Below, in pieces: positions 18,830 through 28,447 of a stretch of DNA of 35,149 bases. Origin of the DNA: Candidatus Burkholderia verschuerenii. GTDB taxonomy: Bacteria > Pseudomonadota > Gammaproteobacteria > Burkholderiales > Burkholderiaceae. The first letter of the stretch is position 1. Each line of letters opens with the position of its first letter. The stretch is taken from the NCBI RefSeq assembly GCF_001189365.1, contig NZ_LFJJ01000036.1, positions 1-35,149 of the forward strand, written 5' to 3'. The notes beneath the pieces are model-generated. The model ran no database searches. It was given only the letters and a program-made list of their open reading frames with translations, and had not been told where the DNA came from. A program made the translations under genes and the position numbers.

Positions 18830-20146
18830 ATGCAATCCGAAGCTCAATCCCTGATCAGCAGCAAGATTTGTTCGACCGAACCGGTCTTCGGCGGTCCGTT
18901 GAAGCGCCGTTCGTCGCACGCGGTCGATGTGCGCTGGGGCGGCCAACTCGTGACGATCGGCGGCGATTCGCCGGTGCGCGTGCAGTCGATGACCAACACC
19001 GACACCGCCGATGCCATCGGCACCGCGATCCAGATCAAGGAACTCGCGCAGGCAGGCTCGGAACTGGTGCGCATCACGGTGAATACGCCGGAAGCAGCCG
19101 CGGAAGTTCCGCATATCCGCGATCAACTGGACCGCATGGGCGTGACGGTGCCGCTCGTCGGCGACTTCCACTACAACGGCCATTTGCTGCTGCGCGACCA
19201 TCCGGCGTGTGCGGAAGCGCTGTCGAAGTACCGTATCAATCCGGGCAACGTAGGTCAGGGCGCGAAGCGCGACACGCAATTCGCGCAGATGATCGAAGCC
19301 GCCATCAAGTACGACAAGCCGGTTCGTATCGGCGTGAACTGGGGCAGTCTCGATCAGGACCTGCTCGCGCGCATGATGGACGAAAACGCCGCGCGCGCCA
19401 CGCCCTGGGAACTGCAGAGCGTGATGTACGAAGCGCTGATCCAGTCGGCGATCGGCTCGGCGGAACGCGCGGTGGATATCGGCCTGGGCCGCGACAAGAT
19501 CATCCTGTCGTGCAAGGTCAGCGGCGTGCAGGATCTGATCGCGGTGTATCGCGAACTCGCGAAGCGTTGCAGCTTCGCGCTGCATCTGGGTTTGACGGAA
19601 GCGGGGATGGGTTCGAAGGGCATCGTCGCGTCGACGGTGGCGCTGTCCGTGCTGCTGCAGGAAGGCATCGGCGACACCATCCGTATTTCGCTGACGCCGG
19701 AACCCGGCGGCGCGCGCACGGGCGAAGTCGTCGTCGGTCAGGAAATTCTGCAGACGATGGGCCTGCGTTCCTTTACGCCGATGGTTATCGCCTGCCCTGG
19801 TTGCGGACGCACCACCAGCACGGTGTTCCAGGAACTGGCGTCGCAAATTCAGAACTATTTGCGCAAGTCGATGCCTGAATGGCGCGAGAAATACGCCGGC
19901 GTCGAAAAGATGAACGTCGCGGTGATGGGCTGCATCGTCAACGGTCCGGGCGAGTCGAAGCACGCGAATATCGGCATCAGCCTGCCGGGCTCGGGCGAGA
20001 ATCCGGCCGCGCCCGTGTTCATCGACGGCGTGAAGGTCAAGACGCTGCGCGGCGAGAATATCGCGAGCGAGTTCCAGCAGATCGTCAGCGACTACGTTCA
20101 GCGAACCTACGGAAAACACGAAGAAACATCCGCGGCATCAATCTAA
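18830..20146 (+). CDS. ispG: 4-hydroxy-3-methylbut-2-enyl diphosphate synthase (flavodoxin)
   Basis: IspG carries out the penultimate step of the MEP isoprenoid pathway, reductively opening MEcPP to HMBPP with a [4Fe-4S] cluster. The 438-residue form with an insert domain is longer than E. coli IspG (372), as in other betaproteobacteria. Visible are [56 protein letters not shown] and [13 protein letters not shown]. The cluster ligands are C322 and C325 (CPGCGRTT) and C368 (GCIVNGPGE). The next gene, hisS, starts 7 bases after its stop, so the two are co-transcribed. Confidence 0.96.
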   Translation: MQSEAQSLISSKICSTEPVFGGPLKRRSSHAVDVRWGGQLVTIGGDSPVRVQSMTNTDTADAIGTAIQIKELAQAGSELVRITVNTPEAAAEVPHIRDQLDRMGVTVPLVGDFHYNGHLLLRDHPACAEALSKYRINPGNVGQGAKRDTQFAQMIEAAIKYDKPVRIGVNWGSLDQDLLARMMDENAARATPWELQSVMYEALIQSAIGSAERAVDIGLGRDKIILSCKVSGVQDLIAVYRELAKRCSFALHLGLTEAGMGSKGIVASTVALSVLLQEGIGDTIRISLTPEPGGARTGEVVVGQEILQTMGLRSFTPMVIACPGCGRTTSTVFQELASQIQNYLRKSMPEWREKYAGVEKMNVAVMGCIVNGPGESKHANIGISLPGSGENPAAPVFIDGVKVKTLRGENIASEFQQIVSDYVQRTYGKHEETSAASI

Positions 20147-20152
20147 AGACAG

Positions 20153-21502
20153 ATGACTGAACAGAAGAAAAGGCTCGAAAAACTGAGCGGCGTGAAGGGC
20201 ATGAACGACATCCTCCCGCAGGATGCCGCGTTGTGGGACTTCTTCGAATCCACCGTCAAGTCGATGCTGCGCGCATACGGCTATCAGAACATCCGCACGC
20301 CGATCGTCGAGCATACGCAGTTGTTCACGCGCGGTATCGGCGAGGTGACCGATATCGTCGAGAAGGAAATGTACAGCTTCACGGACGCGCTCAACGGCGA
20401 GCATCTGACGATGCGCCCGGAGAATACCGCCGCCGTGGTGCGCGCGAGCATCGAGCACAATCTGCTGTACGACGGCCCGAAGCGCCTGTGGTACATCGGC
20501 CCGATGTTCCGGCACGAGCGTCCGCAGCGCGGGCGCTATCGCCAGTTCCATCAGGTCGGCGTGGAAGCGCTCGGTTTCGCGGGTCCGGATACCGACGCGG
20601 AAATCATCATGATGTGCCAGCGTCTGTGGGACGACCTCGGTCTGACCGGCATCCGGCTCGAACTGAATTCGCTCGGTCAGGCGGAAGAGCGCGCGGCGCA
20701 TCGCAAGGAACTGATTGCGTATCTGGAACAGCACATCGATATCCTCGACGAGGAAGCGAAGCGCCGTCTCCATACGAATCCGCTGCGCGTGCTCGACACG
20801 AAGAATCCGGCGATGCAGGAAATGGCGCAGAACGCGCCGAAGCTCGTCGATTTCCTCGGCGAAGAATCGCGCAAGCACTTCGAAGGCGTGCAGCGTCTGC
20901 TGAAGGCGAACAACATTCCGTTCACGATCAACCCGCGTCTCGTGCGCGGTCTCGATTACTACAATCTGACCGTGTTCGAATGGGTCACGGATAAACTCGG
21001 CGCGCAGGGCACGGTGGCGGGCGGCGGCCGTTACGATCCGCTGATCGAGCAGCTCGGCGGCAAGCCGACGGCCGCATGCGGCTGGGCGATGGGCGTCGAA
21101 CGCATTCTCGAATTGCTGAAGGAAGAGCAACTCGTGCCGGAAGCCGAAGGCACCGACGTGTACGTCGTGCATCAGGGCGAAGCAGCGGCCGAGAAGGCGT
21201 TTATCGTCGCCGAGCGTCTGCGCGACATGGGTCTCGACGTCATTCTGCATTGCAGCCCGGACGGCGCGTCCGCGAGCTTCAAATCGCAGATGAAGAAAGC
21301 CGATGCGAGCGGCGCGGCCTTCGCGGTCGTACTGGGCGACAACGAGCTTGCGCAGGGCACGATCGGCGTGAAGCCGTTGCGTCGTACGTCGAATGAAACG
21401 GACGACGGTCAAAAGAACGAGCAAGTCAACGTTCCGGCGGAAGACTTGACCGATTATCTAATCAATGCGATGGTTGCATCCGCCGACGACGAGGGTGCCT
21501 GA
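20153..21502 (+). CDS. hisS: Histidine--tRNA ligase
   Basis: A class II aminoacyl-tRNA synthetase charging tRNA-His. The 449 residues include the N-terminal [22 protein letters not shown], motif 2 ([16 protein letters not shown]), the histidine-specific [13 protein letters not shown], motif 3 ([11 protein letters not shown]) and the C-terminal anticodon-binding domain from about residue 335. It sits 7 bases after ispG and 96 before yfgM. The paralogue hisZ is also in this window (29700-30851) but lacks the anticodon domain. The C-terminus has a short acidic tail (ASADDEGA). Confidence 0.97.
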   Translation: MTEQKKRLEKLSGVKGMNDILPQDAALWDFFESTVKSMLRAYGYQNIRTPIVEHTQLFTRGIGEVTDIVEKEMYSFTDALNGEHLTMRPENTAAVVRASIEHNLLYDGPKRLWYIGPMFRHERPQRGRYRQFHQVGVEALGFAGPDTDAEIIMMCQRLWDDLGLTGIRLELNSLGQAEERAAHRKELIAYLEQHIDILDEEAKRRLHTNPLRVLDTKNPAMQEMAQNAPKLVDFLGEESRKHFEGVQRLLKANNIPFTINPRLVRGLDYYNLTVFEWVTDKLGAQGTVAGGGRYDPLIEQLGGKPTAACGWAMGVERILELLKEEQLVPEAEGTDVYVVHQGEAAAEKAFIVAERLRDMGLDVILHCSPDGASASFKSQMKKADASGAAFAVVLGDNELAQGTIGVKPLRRTSNETDDGQKNEQVNVPAEDLTDYLINAMVASADDEGA

Positions 21503-21597
21503 TAAACAGGCTACGCGCCGCGCGCATCGAAGCGGTTCGATCATCGCGCGCGGCATTCGTTGAAGGGATCGAAACGCAGGGAAGGAATAGCTGGACG

Positions 21598-22227
21598 ATG
21601 AGCTATCACGACGAACAAGAATCACTGGAAAGTGTAAAAGCCTGGTGGGCGAAATGGGGTAACGCGACGACGTGGATCGTCCTCATCGCGCTCATCATCG
21701 CGGCCGGATACAACGGCTGGAATTACTGGCAGCGTCGTCAGGCCGCCGAGGCATCGGTGCTCTACGATCACCTGCAGCAGGCGGTCGCCGGCAACGACAA
21801 GACGTTGATCACGCGCGCCGCGACATACATGGAAGAAAAGTTCGGCGGCACCGGCTATGCGCAGATGACCGCGCTCGCCGCAGCCAAGGCGCTCTACACG
21901 GCCGGCGACACCGCGGGCGCGAAGGCGCAGCTGCAATGGGCCGTCGAGCACGCGAAGGACGACGAGTACAAGCAGATCGCCAAGCTCCGTCTCGCGATGA
22001 TCTACCTCGACGAAAAGAACTTCGACGCGGGCCTGAAGCTGCTGGACGATCAGCCGCTCGATGCATTCAAGGGCGAGATCGCGGATCGTCGCGGCGATCT
22101 GCTCGCGGCGCAAGGCAAGCGCGACGACGCGCGCGCTTCATACAAGGTGGCGCTGGGCGCATTGCCGGAGAACGACACGTCCGCGCGCCAGTTGATCCAG
22201 TTCAAGCTCGACGCGCTCGGCGGTTGA
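21598..22227 (+). CDS. yfgM: YfgM family tetratricopeptide ancillary SecYEG translocon subunit
   Basis: YfgM is an inner-membrane protein with a periplasmic TPR domain that works with PpiD at the Sec translocon. The 209 residues show a short cytoplasmic N-terminus (MSYHDEQESLESVKAWWAKWGN), a single membrane helix near 24-38 (TTWIVLIALIIAAGYNGW) and then helical repeats such as QIAKLRLAMIYLDEKNFDAGLKLL and EIADRRGDLLAAQGKRDDARASYKVAL. Length and hisS-yfgM-bamB order fit the E. coli arrangement. AAGGAATA lies before the ATG. Confidence 0.92.
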   Translation: MSYHDEQESLESVKAWWAKWGNATTWIVLIALIIAAGYNGWNYWQRRQAAEASVLYDHLQQAVAGNDKTLITRAATYMEEKFGGTGYAQMTALAAAKALYTAGDTAGAKAQLQWAVEHAKDDEYKQIAKLRLAMIYLDEKNFDAGLKLLDDQPLDAFKGEIADRRGDLLAAQGKRDDARASYKVALGALPENDTSARQLIQFKLDALGG

Positions 22228-22363
22228 TCCGCGTCGCTCCCGGACTTCATCGACTCAGCCAACCATCACACGAGCCGCCCGGCCTCACGTCGCGATCCGA
22301 TGATCCGACGAAAGAGCGGGCGGCGCCGATCAACCGAATCAACCATTCATGTTGCGTCCACCG

Positions 22364-23509
22364 ATGACTTTATTGAAACGCTACGCCGTGCCGTTCGCCT
22401 GCGCGATGACCGCCTTGTTGGCAGCCTGTTCGTCGACCAAGGATGAACGCCGCATTCCGACGCCGCTCGTGGACTTCAAGCCGGTGCTGACCGTCAATCA
22501 GGCGTGGAAGGCGAATGTCGGCAAGGCTGGCCGCTATCTGTTCTCGCCGGTCGCGGTCGGTGACTATGTGTACGCCGCCGGCGCGAACGGCAGCGTCGCC
22601 AAGATCGACTCGAAGACCGGGCAAGACGTCTGGCGCGTCAAGCTGAAGGACGATCTGTCGGCGGGCGTCGGCAGCGACGGCAATCTGACGGCCGTCGGCG
22701 GGCTGAAGGGCCAGGTCGATGTGCTCGGTCCGGACGGCAAGCTGCTGTGGACCGCGAGCGCGCCGGGCGAAATCATTTCGCCGCCGCTGGTCGGCAACGA
22801 TCTGGTGATCGTGCGCACCATCGACGGCAAGATCATCGCGTTCAATTCGCAGACCGGCGAACAGAAGTGGATCTTCCAGTTGCGCGCGGTGCCTCTGAAT
22901 CTGCGCGTGTCGGCGGGCATGACTTTCGCCGGCAATCAGTCGGTGCTGGCGGGCTTCCCGGGCGGCGGTTTCGCTGCGATCAACCTGCAAACGGGCGATG
23001 CCTTCTGGCAAGCGCCGGTGTCGTATCCGAAGGGGGTGACGGAAGTCGAGCGTATCAACGACGTGACCGGTGCGCCGAGCTTCGTCGGCGCGCAGACTTG
23101 CGCGGTGACGTTCCAGGGCAAGATCGGCTGTTTCGATGCCAACAACGGCCGTCCCGACTGGCAGCGCAACTTCTCGAGCAGCAGCGGTCTGGCGCAGGAT
23201 GACCAGATCGTCGCCGCCGGCGATGACTGGTCGGTCGTCAACGCGTTCCGCGCGACCGACGGCACGCCGCTGTGGAAGAACGACAAGCTGAAGAGCCGCG
23301 ACGTCAGCGTGCCGTACATTCTCGGACGCGCGGTCGTGCTGGGCGACTACAAGGGCTTCGTGCACTTCCTGTCGGCCGACAACGGCGAATTCATCGGCCG
23401 TATGCCGACCGATGGCAGCCCGATCGTCGCCGCGCCGGTGCTGGCGGGCAACACGATCGTCGTGCAGACGAAGGACGGCGATCTCTACGGCTTCCGTCCG
23501 AGCAACTGA
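22364..23509 (+). CDS. bamB: Outer membrane protein assembly lipoprotein BamB
   Basis: BamB is a lipoprotein of the BAM complex that inserts beta-barrels into the outer membrane. From ATG 22364 there are 381 residues, with a signal peptide ending at the lipobox LAAC (C22) and then an eight-bladed PQQ-type propeller. The blades show recurring motifs such as KIDSKTGQDVWRVKL, AFNSQTGEQKWIFQL, AINLQTGDAFWQAPV and CFDANNGRPDWQRNF. An ATG at 22349 would add five residues; 22364 gives the more usual MTLLKRY start. Neither has a good ribosome binding site. Next is a 400-base spacer before der. Confidence 0.94.
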   Translation: MTLLKRYAVPFACAMTALLAACSSTKDERRIPTPLVDFKPVLTVNQAWKANVGKAGRYLFSPVAVGDYVYAAGANGSVAKIDSKTGQDVWRVKLKDDLSAGVGSDGNLTAVGGLKGQVDVLGPDGKLLWTASAPGEIISPPLVGNDLVIVRTIDGKIIAFNSQTGEQKWIFQLRAVPLNLRVSAGMTFAGNQSVLAGFPGGGFAAINLQTGDAFWQAPVSYPKGVTEVERINDVTGAPSFVGAQTCAVTFQGKIGCFDANNGRPDWQRNFSSSSGLAQDDQIVAAGDDWSVVNAFRATDGTPLWKNDKLKSRDVSVPYILGRAVVLGDYKGFVHFLSADNGEFIGRMPTDGSPIVAAPVLAGNTIVVQTKDGDLYGFRPSN

Positions 23510-23909
23510 TCGCTCGAACGCGTGCGTATGATGCAGTAACGCCGCGCCGTTCCTCGTGACGGCGCGGCCGGTCCGAATCAGAAAGTGAAGGGACCGCTCG
23601 AATAACAAGAAGGCGCGCCGCGTGCGCGCAATCGGTCGGATCGAATAAAACCTGCGCATAGAACTTGCGAACCGAACCCGCAAGCGAAAGCAGGATCGCA
23701 AGAACAACGCGCATCGCGCGAGTAAGGCCTCGAAAGAACGAGGCAACCCGGCGTCCGGGCAAACGGACGCCGCCGGCTTGGCCATCGACGCGCCGCGCGT
23801 GCCGCAGCCGAATAATCCATGCTAATTTTCGACAAGCGCAGCCATTGCGCGGCCGCGGACCGAATCCATCGAGTCGCGCCGCCTTGCGTTCAACTTTGAA
23901 CAACATCAG
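23510..23909 (+). other. Structured intergenic region between bamB and der, possible ncRNA or leader
   Basis: Four hundred bases without a recognisable gene but with several exact inverted repeats: 23541-23550/23559-23568 (10 bp, 8-base loop, GCCGCGCCGT/ACGGCGCGGC), 23664-23669/23679-23684 (CTTGCG/CGCAAG, 9-base loop), 23727-23732/23739-23744 (GCCTCG/CGAGGC, 6-base loop) and 23749-23757/23764-23772 (CGGCGTCCG/CGGACGCCG, 6-base loop). None ends in a T-run. The first may slow transcription after bamB. The others lie close together and could be a small RNA or the structured leader of der. An Arg-rich open frame at 23665-23913 has no similarity and runs into der, so it is not called. Confidence 0.5.
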
Positions 23910-25250
23910 ATGAAACCGGTAATTGCCCTCGTCGGGCGCCCCAACGTGGGAAAATCGACTCTTTTCAACCGGCTGACACGCTCGCGCGACGCGCTCGTCG
24001 CCGATCTGCCGGGCCTCACGCGCGACCGACATTACGGCGAAGGCCGTGTCGGCGGCGAGCGCGGCTATCTCGTCGTGGATACGGGCGGTTTCGAGCCGGT
24101 CGCGAAGGACGGCATCCTGCACGAAATGGCGCGGCAGACGCGTCAGGCCGTGGAGGAAGCGGACGTCGTCGTCTTTATCGTCGACGTACGCAACGGGCTC
24201 GCGCCGCAGGACAAGTCGATCGCCGACTATCTGCGCAAGACCGGCCGCCCGATCATGCTCGTCGTCAACAAAGCGGAAGGCATGAAGTACTCGGCGGTCG
24301 CCTCGGATTTCTACGAACTCGGCCTCGGCGATCCGCGCGCGATTTCCTCCGCGTACGGCGACGGCGTGACCGAGATGATCAACGACGCGCTCGATATCGC
24401 CTACGCCGACTGGCCGGAGGAAAGCGAGGACGAGAAGGCGAAGCACGGCATCAAGATCGCGATCGTCGGGCGTCCGAATGTTGGCAAGTCGACGCTGGTC
24501 AATACGCTGATCGGCGAAGAACGCGTGATCGCGTTCGACATGCCCGGCACCACGCGCGATTCGATCTATGTTGATTTCGAGCGAAATGGCCGCAAATACA
24601 CGTTGATCGATACCGCGGGATTGCGCCGGCGCGGCAAGGTGTTCGAAGCGATCGAGAAGTTTTCGGTGGTGAAGACGCTGCAGTCCATCGCGGATGCCAA
24701 CGTCGTGATTCTGCTGCTCGACGCGCAGCAGGACATTTCGGATCAGGACGCGCATATCGCCGGATTCGTGGTGGAGCAAGGGCGCGCGCTGGTGGTCGGC
24801 GTGAACAAGTGGGACGGACTCGATTCGCATGTGCGCGAACGCACCAAGGCCGATCTCAGCCGTAAGCTCAAGTTTTTGGACTTTGCTAAATTTCATTACG
24901 TTTCGGCGCTGGAAAAAACCGGCATCGGCGCGTTGATGAAATCGGTCGACGACGCTTACGCCGCCGCGATGGCCAAACTGCCGACGCCGAAGCTCACGCG
25001 CGCGCTGATCGAAGCGGTCGAGTTCCAGCAACCGCGCCGTCGCGGTCCGGTGCGTCCGAAACTGCGCTATGCGCACCAGGGCGGCTCGAATCCGCCGATC
25101 ATCGTCGTGCACGGCAACGCGCTGGACGCCATCACCGAAACGTATAAGCGGTATTTGGAAGGGCGCTTCCGCGAAACTTTTGGATTGGCCGGCACTCCAT
25201 TGCGCATAGAGTTCCGCTCGAGCAAGAACCCCTACGCGGACAAGGACTGA
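23910..25250 (+). CDS. der: Ribosome biogenesis GTPase Der (EngA)
   Basis: Der is an essential GTPase for 50S subunit maturation with two tandem G domains. The 446 residues show the first P-loop GRPNVGKST at 9-17 with [13 protein letters not shown] and VVDTGGF, the second P-loop GRPNVGKST near 187-195 with [14 protein letters not shown] and [13 protein letters not shown], the NKxD motifs VVNKAEG and GVNKWDG, and a C-terminal KH-like domain ending [15 protein letters not shown]. The first NKxD motif reads NKAE rather than NKxD, which is common for the first Der domain. Upstream is the unusual 400-base structured spacer. hfq starts 161 bases downstream. Confidence 0.96.
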   Translation: MKPVIALVGRPNVGKSTLFNRLTRSRDALVADLPGLTRDRHYGEGRVGGERGYLVVDTGGFEPVAKDGILHEMARQTRQAVEEADVVVFIVDVRNGLAPQDKSIADYLRKTGRPIMLVVNKAEGMKYSAVASDFYELGLGDPRAISSAYGDGVTEMINDALDIAYADWPEESEDEKAKHGIKIAIVGRPNVGKSTLVNTLIGEERVIAFDMPGTTRDSIYVDFERNGRKYTLIDTAGLRRRGKVFEAIEKFSVVKTLQSIADANVVILLLDAQQDISDQDAHIAGFVVEQGRALVVGVNKWDGLDSHVRERTKADLSRKLKFLDFAKFHYVSALEKTGIGALMKSVDDAYAAAMAKLPTPKLTRALIEAVEFQQPRRRGPVRPKLRYAHQGGSNPPIIVVHGNALDAITETYKRYLEGRFRETFGLAGTPLRIEFRSSKNPYADKD

Positions 25251-25411
25251 AAGCCGCGCGAGGCAAGCGTTTCGAGCCGAATTAGCCATTTGGCCGATCT
25301 GGTGTAGAAAACGTAAATCAGAGAAAATCAGCTATAGTGTAGCGAATGTGGGCGGATCTCTTTTTCTTCGCCAACAATACTTTCAACCTGCAAAAAAATA
25401 CGGAGTTTGCT

Positions 25412-25648
25412 ATGAGCAACAAAGGGCAATTGTTACAAGACCCGTTTTTGAACGCGCTGCGTAAAGAGCACGTGCCGGTGTCCATCTATCTGGTCAACGG
25501 CATCAAGCTCCAAGGCAATATCGAATCTTTCGACCAGTACGTCGTGTTGCTCAGAAATACGGTCACCCAGATGGTCTATAAGCACGCCATTTCCACGGTC
25601 GTGCCGGCCCGTCCGGTGAACTTCCACCCGGACGCTGAATCGTCCTAA
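25412..25648 (+). CDS. hfq: RNA chaperone Hfq
   Basis: Hfq is the hexameric Sm-like protein that pairs small RNAs with mRNAs. The 78 residues show Sm1 ([40 protein letters not shown]) and Sm2 ([17 protein letters not shown]) with the YKHAIST signature. The C-terminal tail is short. ATG 25412 follows CGGAG; an upstream in-frame ATG at 25346 is rejected because the Sm domain and binding site fix the start. A TATAGT hexamer at 25333-25338 may be a -10 box, with no clear -35. It leads the hfq-hflX-hflK-hflC group. Confidence 0.97.
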   Translation: MSNKGQLLQDPFLNALRKEHVPVSIYLVNGIKLQGNIESFDQYVVLLRNTVTQMVYKHAISTVVPARPVNFHPDAESS

Positions 25649-25725
25649 ACCATGTCGCGACCGGCCAGTCAGAATAGCTAACATTAAGCAACTCGCCGGT
25701 CGCTTCAAAACCCAAAAACATCAAT

Positions 25726-26982
25726 TTGATTAACGCAGCGCTCGTCGGTATCGACTTCGGCAAGATCGATTTCGAAGCCAGTCTCGAAGAACTCAGTCTG
25801 CTCGCCCAAAGTGCGGGCGCCCATCCCGTCGTCACGCTCACCGGCCGCCGTTCCAGTCCCGATGCGAAAATGTTCATCGGCAGCGGCAAGGTCGAGGAAC
25901 TGCGCCTGCAGTGCGAAGCGAACGACGTCGAACTCGTCATTTTTAATCACGCCCTCGCGCCCGCGCAGCAGCGCAATCTGGAAGTCGCGCTGAATCGTCG
26001 CGTGGTGGATCGTACGAGTCTCATTCTCGATATTTTTGCGCAGCGCGCCCGCAGCCACGAAGGCAAGCTGCAGGTCGAACTCGCGCAGCTGCAATATCTG
26101 TCCACACGCCTGATTCGCGCGTGGACTCACCTCGAACGCCAGAAGGGCGGTATCGGTCTGCGCGGTCCCGGTGAAACGCAGCTGGAAACCGACCGTCGTC
26201 TGATTGGCGAACGGATCAAGGCGCTCAAGGCCAAGCTCGACAAGCTGCGTCGTCAGCACGGCACGCAGCGGCGTCAGCGCACGCGCAATCGCACGATGTC
26301 GGTGTCGCTCGTCGGCTATACGAACGCGGGCAAGTCCACGCTGTTCAACGCGCTCACCAAGGCGCAGGCCTACGCGGCGGACCAACTGTTCGCCACGCTC
26401 GATACCACCTCGCGCCGCGTCTATCTCGGCGAAGAGACCGGCCATATCGTGATGTCCGATACGGTGGGTTTCATCCGCGAATTGCCTCACCAACTGGTCG
26501 CGGCTTTCCGCGCGACGCTGGAAGAAACCATCCACGCGGATTTGCTGCTGCATGTGGTCGATGCATCGAGCGCGGTGCGTCTCGATCAGATCGATCAGGT
26601 GAACGACGTGCTGCGCAGCATCGGCGCGGATTCGATCCGGCAAGTGCTCGTCTTCAACAAGATCGACGCGGTGCCCGAGCTGGCGGCCCGTGGCGAGGCA
26701 ATTGAAAGGGACGAGTATGGTAATATTTCGCGTGTCTTTCTGAGCGCACGCTCGGGTCAGGGACTCGATGCGCTGCGCGCTGCCATCGTCGAAATCGCTT
26801 CGGCGGAAGAAGGCGAAATCGAGAGCCTGCCCAGTGTGCTCGCCGAGCCTCACGAAGTCTCCGAAGCAACAAATCCCTCGCAGTCCGGGTCGAACAAAGA
26901 GCGCGATACGCACGCAGGGCCGCAAGACCAGCAGCCCGCGGAACAGCGCGACGACCACAAGGTTCCCGAACACGGGCACTGA
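25726..26982 (+). CDS. hflX: GTPase HflX
   Basis: HflX is a ribosome-splitting GTPase active under heat and antibiotic stress. The 418 residues show the N-terminal HflX domain (ALVGIDFGKIDFEASLEELSLLAQSAGA, then TGRRSSPDAKMFIGSGKVEEL), the Gly-rich GGIGLRGPGETQLETDRRLI, and the G domain (GYTNAGKST, DTVGFIRELPHQLV, FNKIDAV), followed by a hydrophilic tail of about 50 residues. No ATG is available: the frame offers TTG at 25726 with no Shine-Dalgarno, and a stop lies at 25675-25677. The true start may therefore be TTG or a rarer codon a few residues upstream. hflK starts 44 bases after the stop. Confidence 0.93.
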   Translation: MINAALVGIDFGKIDFEASLEELSLLAQSAGAHPVVTLTGRRSSPDAKMFIGSGKVEELRLQCEANDVELVIFNHALAPAQQRNLEVALNRRVVDRTSLILDIFAQRARSHEGKLQVELAQLQYLSTRLIRAWTHLERQKGGIGLRGPGETQLETDRRLIGERIKALKAKLDKLRRQHGTQRRQRTRNRTMSVSLVGYTNAGKSTLFNALTKAQAYAADQLFATLDTTSRRVYLGEETGHIVMSDTVGFIRELPHQLVAAFRATLEETIHADLLLHVVDASSAVRLDQIDQVNDVLRSIGADSIRQVLVFNKIDAVPELAARGEAIERDEYGNISRVFLSARSGQGLDALRAAIVEIASAEEGEIESLPSVLAEPHEVSEATNPSQSGSNKERDTHAGPQDQQPAEQRDDHKVPEHGH

Positions 26983-27025
26983 GCGGCTCCAGGACTACTT
27001 CGACCCGGCCCGATCCGGCTGTCTA

Positions 27026-28435
27026 ATGGTGACTCACCGAGTGAACGACTACGACTACAAGCGGACTAACCGGCAACATCAGCCTGCCGTCTTTTCGATC
27101 AACGATCCGCGCTGGGGGCGGGGCGACGGCAATGGCGTGAAGAACGACACGAAACGTCCGCAGGACAATCGTCGTCCGAACGGCAAGGACGAAGGGCCGC
27201 CCGATCTCGACGAGATGTGGCGCGACTTCAACCGCCGCATCGCGGGCGTGTTCGGGCGCAAGCCGGGCAACGGCGGTCCGCGCGACAACGGCCGCGGCAC
27301 CAAGATCGGCGTCGGCATCGTCATCGGCGTGCTGATCGCCATTTATCTCGGCAGCGGCGTGTTCGTCGTGCAGGACGGGCATGTCGGCGTCGTATCGCAG
27401 TTCGGCAAGTATCGTCAGACGGTCACGCAGGGCATCCACTGGCGTCTGCCGTATCCGTTCCAGTCGCACGATATCGTCGATACCTCGCAGATCCGTTCGG
27501 TCGAAATCGGCCGGGGCGGCGCCGTGTCGCAGGCCAATGTGCGCGATGCGTCGCTGCTGACGAACGAGGCGGACATCGTCGACGTGCGCTTCGCCGTGCA
27601 GTATCAGATCAAGTCGCCAACCGATTTCCTGTTCCGCAATTCCGATCCCGACCTGAGCGTCACGCAGGCGGGCCAGGCGGCCGTGCGCGAAGTGGCCGGC
27701 AGTCTCAAGACCGACGATCTGCTGTACAAGGACCGCGAGGCGCTGCGCGCGCGTCTGATCGAATCCATCCAGCGTTCGCTCGATGCCTACCGCACCGGCC
27801 TGCAGGTGACCGGCGTGACGGTGCAGAGCGTGCAGGTGCCGCAGCAGGTGCAATCCGCTTTCGAGGAAGCCTCGCGCGTGCGGCAGGACAACGAGCGCGC
27901 CCGCGATACCGCGCAGGCTTACGCCAATCAGCTGATTCCGCGCGCCAAGGCCGATGCTGCCAAGCTCACCGACGAAGCGACCGCCTACAGCAATCGCCAG
28001 GTCACGCAGGCGACGGGCGACGCCGAGCGCTTCAAGCAGGTCTACGAGGAATACTCGAAGGCGCCCGCGGTGATCCGCGAACGCATGTATCTGGACACGA
28101 TGCAGCAAATCTACTCGCGTACCACGAAGGTCTTCGTCGACAGCAAGTCGGGCAATAACACGATCGTGCTGCCGCTCGACAAGCTGGTCGATGCGAATCG
28201 TCAGCAGGCGAAGGAAGCGGCCGACGCGCCGGCGAGCGCGCCTGCCGCGGCGTCTCCGACGGAAGCGCCGCAGGCTCGTCCGCAGAGCGCCCCCGCCACG
28301 CCGGCGACGCCGGCCGCCGCCGCGCCTGCGAAGGCCGCCAGTGCGGCGGGCGCCAGCGGTGCGGCCGCCGCCAGCGATCCGCTGCGATCGCGCGATGCGT
28401 TCCGCTCGCGCGATCGTCAAGACGACCTGCAGTAA
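27026..28435 (+). CDS. hflK: FtsH protease activity modulator HflK
   Basis: HflK and HflC form a membrane cage around the FtsH protease. From ATG 27026 there are 469 residues: a Gly/Asp/Pro-rich cytoplasmic N-terminus with PPDLDEMWRDFNRRI, one membrane helix near 93-113 (IGVGIVIGVLIAIYLGSGVFVV), the SPFH domain (VQDGHVGVVSQFGKYRQTVTQGIHWRLPYPF onward), a long coiled coil (about 270-350), and an Ala/Pro-rich tail of about 80 residues. GTG at 27041 is an alternative start; neither has a strong binding site. hflC starts 12 bases after its stop with a good AAGGAG. Confidence 0.94.
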   Translation: MVTHRVNDYDYKRTNRQHQPAVFSINDPRWGRGDGNGVKNDTKRPQDNRRPNGKDEGPPDLDEMWRDFNRRIAGVFGRKPGNGGPRDNGRGTKIGVGIVIGVLIAIYLGSGVFVVQDGHVGVVSQFGKYRQTVTQGIHWRLPYPFQSHDIVDTSQIRSVEIGRGGAVSQANVRDASLLTNEADIVDVRFAVQYQIKSPTDFLFRNSDPDLSVTQAGQAAVREVAGSLKTDDLLYKDREALRARLIESIQRSLDAYRTGLQVTGVTVQSVQVPQQVQSAFEEASRVRQDNERARDTAQAYANQLIPRAKADAAKLTDEATAYSNRQVTQATGDAERFKQVYEEYSKAPAVIRERMYLDTMQQIYSRTTKVFVDSKSGNNTIVLPLDKLVDANRQQAKEAADAPASAPAAASPTEAPQARPQSAPATPATPAAAAPAKAASAAGASGAAAASDPLRSRDAFRSRDRQDDLQ

Positions 28436-28447
28436 GGAGCGCACACC

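Noticed and set aside
23665..23913. 82-residue Arg-rich open frame in the bamB-der spacer
   Set aside because: No ribosome binding site or similarity. It overlaps the der start and is better explained by GC-rich hairpin sequence.
23391..25289. 632-residue minus-strand open frame opposite der
   Set aside because: Lies antisense to an unambiguous Der GTPase. Composition is typical of antisense frames in GC-rich genomes.
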